This document shows, one piece after another, positions 8,442 through 16,479 of a DNA stretch of 16,479 nt. A program made the translations under genes and the position numbers. The DNA comes from Acanthamoeba lenticulata (taxonomy: Eukaryota > Discosea > Longamoebia > Acanthamoebidae). Every line of letters starts with the position of its first letter. Position 1 is the stretch's first letter. The stretch covers positions 1-16,479 of the forward strand of contig NAVB01002524.1 in NCBI GenBank assembly GCA_002179805.1, in the 5' to 3' direction. The notes beneath the pieces are model-generated. The model searched no databases, was not told the origin of the DNA, and worked only from the letters and a program-made list of their open reading frames with translations.

Positions 8442-11400
8442 TGACCAGGCAAAAAGAAGAAGCAAGCGGAAGCGGCTCACGGCACCGGCAGAGCGCCAAG
8501 GCGGAGAACGATCTCGCCCGGTTCAGCCAACCTCGCCCGCGTCCTCCAGCATCAACACATCTAGCCTGCGCCCGTCCTGCAGCCAGAGGCGAAAGAAGAA
8601 GCGGTCAAACCGAGGCAGGCTCTTGACCCTCCCTCCTAGATTCTCGCGTGTGCTCACAACAACGTGGCGGGTGCAGTTCGGCATGATGTGCTGCAGAGCG
8701 TGTTTCCCTCCTGCCGCACGCTCCACCAGTTCCTGCTACGCTACAAGGACCTGCCCGGGGCCCGTCCCGTCCTCCTCCCGGGCGACACGGCAGCCTACCG
8801 CCAGCTGGTGACCCGGTGTGCTGCCACAAGGGACTAGCCCTCGACTTGAGTCCGCTTGCTAACGTCTCCTTCCATGACGGTGTGCTTGCACCGCTGTCGC
8901 CATTGCAGAGCCGTCGTAGCAGTGCCAGCTAACGCCCCGCCTCTGCCCGAAGTGCCTTCGTTTGTCTCGCAATTTAAAATGGAGGATATTGTGATCCAGT
9001 ACCCACCCCTCCTGTGGACGTCTGCGTACTTGATGTCAGAGTCAGTGGGAGGCGTGATGCTGATCTGTCGCTTGCACAACGTGAAGGGTGATTCGCACGC
9101 TCTGCCGGTCGGGGACGAGACACCTCCTGGCCAAGGGCTACCGCAAGGTGTGCGCGCCTCCCCGCGCATGTATGCTCTACTGCTGCCGGCTCATTTGTGC
9201 ATGTGGCCACGGCAGGGCAATGGATTGATCAACGGCTGGGGCGTGGAGATGTACTACCCCAACATGATCGTCAACATCATCAAGACGCCACCGTGGTACG
9301 ACGTAGCCTTGTCAAGCTTTTAATTTTCATTTATTAATGTATTTTTTTTGTTTTTCTTCATGATGCGACGGCAGGGAGACGCTTCTCTCGAGAATCGGGG
9401 ACGTGCTGATGACCCACTTGCTCATGCACACGTTCCTGTTCCTGCCGCTGCCCCAGAACTGCTACATGCAGATCACGGGCCCGTCCCTGTGGATCTCCGG
9501 GTCAGGGTCGATGGTGGAGGAGGGCAGCGAGCTGCAGCAGCAGGAGCTGTGGTCCCGCAAGGACCGCTACGTGACGCTGCCCTCGTACTCTTCGCCCGCG
9601 CACCGTCGGCGGCGACGAAAGGAGATCCTCGAGCTATTGGCCGCCCAGAGCGCTCGGGCCGGGAGTCGAGCTCTGCCTCGTAAGCGCCAGCGCCTCGCTA
9701 GGCATCACGCCGCGCCGGCGCAGCACGAACACGGAAAGGCGAAAAAGAACGAAGTCGAGCCCAAGCGGAAGCGTCGCAAAAAGAACGAAGCGGCAGTGGC
9801 CCGCGTGAAGACTGAGCCGGAGAACAACCCGAACACAACTACAAACACACCAAAGGAGAAGAAGAGGAGAGAAAAGAAGAGAAAGAGCACGAAAGAGAAA
9901 GAGAAAGAAAAAGAGGCAAAGAAGGAAGAGGAAGAAGAGAAGTCCACCCAAGCAGCGAGCAATGGTGTGGAGTTGAGTGCCGCAGAGCAGAAGCGATTGG
10001 ACAAAAAGCGTAAGCACAGGAGACAGGACAGGAGGAAGCGGAAGGAGCGGCAGCGCGCAGCGCAAGCTGAAGCGAACGAGCGGCGTCTGATGCACGCTGC
10101 CGACAAGAACGCTCTTCTCGTCGACGATGATGGACAACGAACGGCAAAACAGAGGAACAACGACAAGACGCGGAAGGGAAGTACCAAAGGGAAGAAGCCA
10201 CGACTCAGCATCTGGCGTCGGCGCAAGGCCCAGCGGGAGGCCGCTAGGGCGGCCGAGAACAGCGATGCCGCGCTGGCCTCTCTTGCCGACGACGTCAGCG
10301 ATGACCCGATGTCAGAGGGAGAGGAGGATGCAGTAAGGACAGACAACAACGCCAAAGACGATGAAAACGAGGAGGAGGAGGAGGAGAAGGAGCCAGACGA
10401 AGTGCACAGGCTGTGGCTCGATGACCCGCTCCTCTCCACGCCGTGGCGTAATCTCGAGCGCATGGAATTTGAACTCACCGCACATCCGGTGGCCGCCTTC
10501 CCCTCGCCTTCACCTTCGCCTTTGCCATCACCGTCGCCGTCGCTGTCACCGTCACCATTGTGGTCGCCGTCACCCTCACCGTCGCCGTCACCGATGCCGC
10601 TGCCGATGCCGATGCCGACAATCACCGCCGTCCCCGCTAGAGAGGACAGAGTAGAGAGGGACAACGCCACGAGGAAGCGGAAGAGGAAGCAGCCAAAGCG
10701 GATGACGATCGTCCTGCAAGCAGACAGTGACATCAACGGCACACGCAAGAGCGAGCAGAGGACGGAGAAACGTGCCCAAGATGAGCCCAAAGCAAAGAAG
10801 CCACAGAAAGAAGACGGCAAAAAGAGCAAGATGGCCAAGAGGAAGAAGAGGGCTCGGCGAATCGTCGTGATGCGGCCCAAGATAGCCAACGCCAACGCGG
10901 CCTACGTCCCGCGCTCGCGCATCTTCTACGCCAACCCGTCGACCAGCTACTTTGGCCTTCCGCCCAAGCGTACGCTCTCTTGTTCCTCCCGGTCCACCCG
11001 CGCTGCGCGCTGACCGACGTGCTCGCTTGGCGGGCGTGCGGCGCAGACACGCTCAACCTGGTCGGCTGCACCAAGATGGGTGCTCGGCGGCTGCTGCGTG
11101 AAATATTTCTTGATCCACCGCCCGCCAGCAAGAAGGAGCCTCACGCCGGCCAGGCCAAGCCCCACATGCTGCGGCGCTCGGACTCAGCGGGTGGCCTCCC
11201 GACGGGCTTCGTTGTGGGGAAGGCCTCCACCGCGACTGCGGGGCCTCGCAAGAAAAAGGTCAAGCGCGTGCCGCTGCCCAAGTCGCTCCGCGGGTTGCTG
11301 CCCCTTGCGCTGCACATCATTCGACGCCACGAGAAGACCGCCAAGACCAAGACCTACAGCCGCGCCCTCCAACGCTACTGCCCGATCCCGCTCCTTAGGC

Positions 11401-14400
11401 CGCCTCACCCGCCCCCCATCGTCGTCCAAGCCGCGGCCGAAGCGGCTGGCGAGCGTCGACCGCCGCCTTCGACACGCACCTGCGCTCCAACTGGCCCGGT
11501 CTTGTACGGCGCCCCTTCCTGGCACTGCGCGCATGCGATTCGGCTGACCGCGTAACTCAACGAGGGCAGGGATACGCTGTTGCACACCCAAGTGGAGGAC
11601 GATTCTGGCGGGGCTACGCTTGCGCGTACGCCGCTGCGCGTGCGCCGCCCGGCATCATGCGGTCGGCACGCTGACGAAGATGACTTGACCGCCATGTCAG
11701 TTGATGCCTCCTCGCCCGTCGATCTGGCCCGTCTCGCAACGCAGCCGCCCACACCCGCCAGAGCGAGCTCGCGTTCGCCTGGCCGCGCGGCAGCGGTGGA
11801 ACCCAGACCGGAGGCTGTGCCTCAGCGCCCCGAGACAGGCGCGGCAACTGGTTCGCCAGCCGAACCGGGCGCTCGAGCCAAGGCGGCCGCACGAGCACCG
11901 CGGACGAGCGAGGCCATCGCGCAGCTGCACCAGGTCACGTCCTACAGCACCCTCTTCTCGGTCTACTGCTGCCGCTACCGGCAGGTGGCCTCGTTCGTCA
12001 AGGCCGTGCTGGCCTACCTGCTCCCGCCGGCCCTGTGGGGTTCGCCCCACAACATCAAGGTCCTTGCCAGGGGTTCGTATTGCTACGCTTTCATCAGCAT
12101 TCTTTATATTCCTGCTCGACGTCCCGCCTCACCGAGACGCAACCCGTGCAGGAGTCGATCAGTTTGTGCGGCTGCGACGACACGACCGCTACTCGATCCA
12201 CTCGGCCATGGCGGGCCTCCGGGTGCGTCGCGCCACTTGTCGTTCTAGCAACTCGTGTTAATTCTTACACTTGTGGGCGGGGTACGGCAGCTGAGGGACA
12301 TGGCGTGGCTGCGTGGAGTACGCCGGAGCTATGGGGACAAGCAGCGCCTCGTGCAGCGCTTGGTCGGGTGCGTTCAACCCATGTTTAGATCGTTCATCTC
12401 TTTATTTATTTATTTCTAATCTTTTTTGTTGCTTTTTTTGTGAAGCTGGACGTTCTCGCAGATCATCATCCCGCTGTTGCGGATCCACTTCTACGTGACC
12501 GAGAGCGGCCAATACGGGTACTTTGCTCTTCTGTCGGCGTCGTCAGCCCAGTGCCATTTCGTCTCCGCTCATGCGTTTCTTCTTCTCTTTGTGACACAGA
12601 AAACGCGTCTTCTACTACCGAAAGCCCGTGTGGGCGCACATCTACCGGCTTGCCATGTCCGAGTTTCGCCAGACGGGCGTGTTCTCGCAGATCCCTTCCG
12701 TGCGTGATCATCACCACAGCAATACCCACTCCACTGCGCTCTGGCCACAGGGAATAGGCTCATGGAAGAACATTTCTCTCCCTTTAGGACGAGGCGAAAC
12801 GGCTTCTTGTGGCGCCTGGCCGGCAGCTGGGCTTCTCCTTCATCCGGTTCCTGCCCAAGAGTGGCGGCGTGCGTCCCATCGTCAACCTCACTCGCAGGCC
12901 CACGCACCACGCCGCCGTCTCTGTGCTCGACGCCGATGGTGCGTTTAACGTGGACCTCTGGCTGTGACATCACATCTTGGTGGAGAGCTTGGCTTGACGA
13001 CTCCTATTTCCGCGCGCGCACGCAGAGCTCCGTGGCACGACCTCGCGCGCCCCGTCGTACAAAGTGACAGCGGCCTATGTGGCCGACCGCACCAACAAGA
13101 AGACTGAATGGAGCATCAACAACATCCTCAAGCCCGCCTTCTACATCCTGCGCCATGCCAAGGTGGAGTTCTCCTTCCTTTCCTCTTTCGACCGGGACAA
13201 TGCCTGCTTGGTGCTGATGTTAGCAATGGTTTGGTGGACGTCCCAGCACGAGAGGCCGGACCTGCTGGGCGCGTCGGTCTTTAGCTACAACGACGTCTAC
13301 GTGCGGCTGTCTACCTTCCTCAACGAGCTGCGCCAGGCGCATCCCAAGCGGAAGCGGCTTCCGCGACTCTACTTTGTGAGCATGGACATCAAGAGCTGCT
13401 TCAACAACCTCAACCAGCGCAAGGTCTACGAGGTCGTCGACAAGCTGCTCAAGGACCACGAACACCTCGTCTACCGCGTCAACACCCACGTACCAGTTCC
13501 CACCCTCCGGTACGTCACAAAACAAAACAAAAATTAATTTCTTAAAAAAAAGAATTGCAATAATATTGATTCATTTTATCATGGCAGGCGCATCGTGTCC
13601 CGGGCCGAGGCACAGGTGATGCCCCTTGACGAGCTGCCGCAGGCCTACGCCTTTGCCAAGAAGCTGGCCGAGCACCGCAAAGACTCTATCATCACCGACC
13701 AGGTGCGGCGTTGGCGTTGGTCTGTCTGGTGCGATCCATCAACTCACGGAATATCCGCCACTAGGTAGTGCACATCAGCATGGAGAAGCAGGAGACCATG
13801 GAGCTGCTCAAGCAGCACCTCTTTGACAATCTCGTGGTGGACCGCATGGGCGGCTCGCCCCGGTTCTACCGCCAGACCAAGGCATGTCCTCTCCCCCCTC
13901 CACCTGTTCTTGCCCACAATCGCTTACATAGGAACCACGTAATCATATGGCAGGGCATCGCGCAAGGCTCGGTCCTGTCCACGCTCCTGTGCTCGCTCGT
14001 GTTTGGCGACCTGGAGAACAGCTGCTTCAAGCACCTCCCGTGGGATAGCCGCTCCCTGCCCACCTTCTACACGTACACCATCGCCTTCCCTTCATGATGA
14101 CAATGGGCGGCCACTCGAGCTGATGATGCGGCCTCTCGAACTTATCGCCTGGCTTGGACTTGTATTACTCCAGGCCGTCGCCCAACACGAGCGGATGCAA
14201 CCATTCGATCTCGGCCACGCCCGCGAACGACGAGCCCTCGGGCCAGCAGACGCAGGCCTCCCAGCAACAACAACAATCGACCGCGCAGGGCGTGCTGGCG
14301 CGGCTGATCGACGACTTCCTCTTCATCACGACCAACATCAAGATGGCCAAGCGCTTCGTGCTGGACATGCACAAGGGCTATCCGAGCCACGGATGCACGG

Positions 14401-15355
14401 TCAACACGCGCAAGACCCAACTCAACTTTGATATGTCAGTCGACGGCCAGTCACTCAACAACGTCGCCAGCGGCCGCGCCTCCTCCTCATCTGGTAAGTC
14501 TTTGCCTTCTCGTAGCTTTTCGTAATCGTTTTCGTTGTCGCTTTCGCTTTATCCGTTGTTTGTGGTCCTGACTGCTGACGACTCAGCAGATCCAGTCCTG
14601 TCATGGTGCGGTCTCCTGATCAACACACGCACGCTGCAGATACGAGCCGACTACACGCGCTACGAGGGCACCTGTACGTTCTGTCTCTGCGCTTCTCTCC
14701 CCTATGGGATTGGCTGCTGAATAAACTTGTTCGTGTGGTGGAGCGCAGATATTGTGGAGCAGCTGACCACCGGCGGCGGTGGCGGACGCAAGCTGTGGGC
14801 CGCCATCATGCAAGCCGTCAAACCCAAGTGCCACCCGCTGCTGCTCGACAGCCGCATCAACCTGCCCAAGGGCGTCGCGCTCAACATCTACCAGGCTTTC
14901 CTCATGTGCGCCATCAAGTTCTATTGCCACGTCAAGGCCATGCCCCGCGGGGCCGACCAAAATCCGGCCTTTTTCCTCGGTACTCGCTTGTCGATGTGTT
15001 GTGGGTTCATGGCCGACGCTCTCTCACACGAACATCTCCTCTCGCAGGCGTGATCTTTGATGTCATCCGGTACATGTGGATGCTGGCCAAGGCACGCACG
15101 ACTTGCGCCCTCGCCCGCGAGATGGACTGCAAGTTCTCCCTCTCGCGCCAGGAAGTCCTCTGGCTGGGCTATCGTGCGTTCGTGGCCGTGTTGCGGACGA
15201 AGCAAACGCGGTTCGCGCCGCTCCTTCCACCGCTCTCGGCCAAGATTCGCCAGCTCTGGCGCTCGTCGTTGCGGTACCACAACAAGGTCCGCCAACGTCT
15301 GGCCTACGCCACCGACCCGCACAACTCCGAAGTCTTCAAGCTCATTCGCTACTAA
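8401..15355 (+). CDS. TERT: Telomerase reverse transcriptase (TERT), about 22 exons, about 1,736 residues
   Basis: The catalytic subunit of telomerase adds telomere repeats to chromosome ends in the nucleus by copying its RNA template. Proposed exons: 8401-8520, 8640-8815, 8909-8959, 9087-9147, 9216-9295, 9375-10969, 11047-11503, 11570-12072, 12152-12222, 12291-12367, 12446-12517, 12600-12699, 12788-12938, 13026-13162, 13247-13509, 13588-13702, 13765-13881, 13954-14072, 14174-14493, 14587-14673, 14749-14979, 15048-15355. All phases match. TEN domain (about 54-205): LLPGDTAAYRQLV, WGVEMYYPNM, IGDVLMTHLL, GPSLW. RNA-binding domain (about 675-1110): CP region RIFY...LPPKHTLN...GARRLLREIFL; QFP region SFVKAVLAYLLPPALWGSPHN; RIHFYVTES; VFYYRKPVWAHI. 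RT domain: motifs 1/2 FLPKSGGVRPIVNL (about 1142), motif A LYFVSMDIKSCF with Asp1264, motif B GIAQGSVLSTLLCSL (1383), motif C RLIDDF with Asp1468 and Asp1469, motif D NTRKTQLNF, motif E WCGLL (1535). The C-terminal extension ends the protein. The catalytic triad is intact. The first exon and the intron 8960-9086 are the least certain parts. Confidence 0.96.
9505..10905 (+). other. TERT: Low-complexity Lys/Glu/Arg-rich linker between TERT TEN and RNA-binding domains
   Basis: Within TERT exon 6, about 470 residues (about 206-672) separate the TEN domain end (GPSLWI) from the RNA-binding domain start (VPRSRIFYANP). The stretch alternates basic runs such as KRKRRKKNEA and EKKRREKKRKSTKEKEKEKE with acidic runs such as NEEEEEEKEPDE, and contains several NLS-like clusters. 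It is predicted to be disordered or partly single-alpha-helix. In most TERTs this linker is much shorter. No stop codon or in-frame splice pair interrupts it, so it is likely translated. Confidence 0.85.
10498..10620 (+). repeat. TERT: Ser-Pro repeat tract (degenerate hexanucleotide TCACCG/TCGCCG)
   Basis: Inside the TERT linker about 40 residues (about 538-579) are nearly all Ser-Pro pairs, changing to Met-Pro and Leu-Pro near the end. At the DNA level it is a degenerate hexamer array of the type TC(A/G)CC(G/T), with third-position variation that suggests age and selection on the protein rather than fresh slippage. The minus strand reads as a Gly-Asp repeat but shows no gene. Confidence 0.9.
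11395..11925 (+). other. TERT: Pro/Ala/Arg-rich insertion inside the TERT RNA-binding domain
   Basis: Between the CP-region end (YSRALQRYCPIPLL) and the QFP region (YSTLFSVYCC) about 155 residues are encoded after splicing, against about 40 in human TERT. Composition is rich in Pro, Ala, Arg and Ser (for example RPPHPPPIVVQAAAEAAGER), consistent with a disordered loop. An intron (11504-11569, GTACGG...GGCAG) lies inside it and removes an in-frame stop at 11553. Confidence 0.75.
13882..13953 (+). other. TERT: Probable GC-AG intron at TERT motif B
   Basis: Alignment to TERT requires joining RFYRQTK directly to GIAQGSVLS. The only boundaries that do so are AAG|GCATGT and ATGGCAG|GGC, a GC-AG intron of 72 bp in phase 0 with a C/T-rich interior. 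Because 72 is divisible by three and the stretch has no stop, retention would add 24 residues just before motif B. Confidence 0.75.
14174..14295 (+). other. TERT: Ser/Gln-rich insertion between TERT motifs B and C
   Basis: The start of exon 19 encodes about 40 Ser, Thr, Asn and Gln-rich residues (including QASQQQQQSTAQG) before VLARLIDDF of motif C. With the end of exon 18, about 58 residues lie between GDLEN and the motif C strand, compared with about 10 in human TERT. The CAA/CAG tract lies at 14266-14283. The upstream intron is most likely 14073-14173 (donor GTACAC), with 14040 as an alternative donor. Confidence 0.8.
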
Positions 15356-15725
15356 GCGGAGATGAGAGCGAGCAAGGGAAGCTGATGAGCAACCAAGTCA
15401 CAGCAGAACAGCACGCGGCTTGTGTTGCCCAGAAATGTATGGAATGTTAGACGTGGCAATTCGGGAGAAAAACAGCCGAAAAAGTGTACGACTATTACGT
15501 GGGCATGAGGCAGAGCGACGAGATGCGGATTGGAATCCACGCTAAAGGTAAGCCGCCTTCCGTGCTCCGCTCTGCCCTCCGCAGAAGCAATGGAGTGTCT
15601 CGCTGCTTTGGACGTCCAACGAAGTGATACAAAACAACACAGACAGCGCAGCAGTCCCAAAGGAAGTGAACCCTACAAGCAACCAAAACAACAAGAGTGC
15701 TCTACAGTGAAGCAAAGCGAGTGAC
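15356..15725. other. Intergenic region between TERT and the last gene
   Basis: A 370 bp spacer. It should contain the TERT 3' untranslated region and the promoter of the downstream gene on the same strand. AT content rises at about 15640-15725 (an A-rich stretch with CAAACAACAC-like runs). No AATAAA, TATA box, repeat or RNA gene was identified. Confidence 0.5.
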
Positions 15726-16479
15726 ATGTTCTCCACGACACGGGAACGTGAGTCGCCCGCCAGGCGGCGGAGGCGAGCTAAAGAGGACCTCGAGGCACGG
15801 ACCACCCACCTCTTGCACATCATCGAAGACCACCTCCTGCACGTCCACCCCATACGGCGCCGTCCGCGACGCAAACCCGATGGGACCGTGCCCGTCACGG
15901 TCCTGCGGGACAGCCGCGGCGGCCTTGCAGCCTCCGGCCAAGGAGGAGGAGCCCTGAGGCTTAGCGCCCGACCACAGGCGTCGATGTCGCCTGCGCCGGA
16001 TAGCGCCAAGGGCAAGGAGAAGATGTCGGCAAGCCACGCTATCATCAGCGCCAAGGGGAGCATGAGTGCGTCGGCGTCTTCCTCGTCTCAGTTGGTCCTC
16101 CCAGTGTGCCACGTAAGCGAAATGGTCGAATGCGTGGATCAGCTCAACCAACTCTGGGAGCGCGTCGTCGTGTTCGACGGCAAGGAAGAGATTCAAGACA
16201 TCTTCCTCGCGCATCCAGTCATCGAGGTCCTTCTTCGTCTACTCAAGCGCCACCCCGAGTCAGGTACTCGCCCTCTTCCTTTTCTCTTCTTCTTCCGACC
16301 TTCCATACACGCTCCGAGCTTCAATGTTGTGATGGACATGCATGTGACATCGCCCAAAAATGTGGGTCTTCTCACGTCTTCCTTCGTCGTCTTGTGCTCG
16401 TGTTCTGTTGTCGACAGCTGCGCTACACGCGCGATGTGCTCAGTTTCTGACGCCGCTTGTGACCGAGAACATGGACGCC
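15726..16479 (+). CDS. Hypothetical protein, N-terminal part (3' end outside window)
   Basis: The first ATG after an in-frame stop at 15708 opens a frame that runs to 16263, then an intron 16264-16417 (GTACTC...CGACAG, 154 bp) and an exon from 16418 that continues past the window edge. Residues 11-19 (PARRRRRAK) and 44-51 are strongly basic. Residues about 70-125 are Ser/Ala/Gly-rich and probably disordered. A structured helical region follows: LVLPVCHVSEMVECVDQLNQ, WERVVVFDGKEEIQDIFLAHP, VIEVLLRLLKRHPES, then after the intron AALHARCAQFLTPLV. The last two helices look like an armadillo or HEAT-type repeat pair, an inference from hydrophobic spacing only. I do not recognise the family. The frame is also open through the intron, so read-through cannot be excluded by stops alone. 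Confidence 0.7.
   Translation, partial: MFSTTRERESPARRRRRAKEDLEARTTHLLHIIEDHLLHVHPIRRRPRRKPDGTVPVTVLRDSRGGLAASGQGGGALRLSARPQASMSPAPDSAKGKEKMSASHAIISAKGSMSASASSSSQLVLPVCHVSEMVECVDQLNQLWERVVVFDGKEEIQDIFLAHPVIEVLLRLLKRHPESGTRPLPFLFFFRPSIHAPSFNVVMDMHVTSPKNVGLLTSSFVVLCSCSVVDSCATRAMCSVSDAACDREHGR

Noticed and set aside
9705..10895. A 396-residue minus-strand reading frame rich in Ser, Leu, Arg and Phe
   Set aside because: It is exactly antisense to the Lys/Glu-rich TERT linker, where GA-rich codons produce few stops on the other strand. It has no domain features.
12600..15355. Reverse transcriptase of a retrotransposon
   Set aside because: The RT has TERT-specific TEN, CP and QFP regions upstream, the TERT form of motifs B, C and E, many spliceosomal introns, and no endonuclease, RNase H or flanking repeats.

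Overview
The window looks like nuclear DNA of a free-living amoebozoan, most likely Acanthamoeba or a close relative. This is an inference from gene-dense GC-rich sequence, many short introns (about 54 to 154 bp) and the protein families present; nothing in the sequence names the species. Exon structures were built by hand from reading frames, splice signals and remembered family alignments. Every multi-exon model closes to a whole number of codons. No transposons, tRNAs, rRNAs, CRISPR arrays or telomere repeats were found.

Layout. 1-1528 (+): 3' part of an XPF/ERCC4 structure-specific DNA repair endonuclease, in seven exons. 1635-2618 (-): an intronless class 3 lipase, convergent with XPF. 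2955-4465 (-): a seven-exon, 364-residue protein with four CBS modules, AMPK-gamma/SNF4-like in layout. 4749-5054 (-): an unrecognised 101-residue protein. 5055-5924: no convincing gene. 5925-8104 (-): a twelve-exon, 444-residue beta-propeller/WD-like protein of a conserved family without known function. 8105-8400: a compact divergent promoter. 8401-15355 (+): telomerase reverse transcriptase (TERT), about 22 exons and about 1,736 residues, with TEN, RNA-binding, reverse transcriptase and C-terminal extension domains. 15726-16479 (+): start of an unrecognised protein that runs off the window.

The standout is TERT. It is much longer than typical TERTs (human is 1,132 residues) because low-complexity sequence fills its linkers: a Lys/Glu/Arg-rich stretch of about 470 residues with an embedded Ser-Pro repeat between TEN and the RNA-binding domain, a Pro/Ala/Arg-rich insertion inside the RNA-binding domain, and a Ser/Gln-rich insertion of about 50 residues between catalytic motifs B and C. 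Motif A carries Phe and Asn where many TERTs have Tyr and Asp, motif B has Ala where human has Pro, and one intron at motif B appears to be GC-AG.

The genes do not form an operon. XPF and TERT both touch telomere or genome maintenance, but their proximity is probably coincidental. A shared trait of the introns is a 5' splice site of the form GT(A/G)C instead of GTAAGT.
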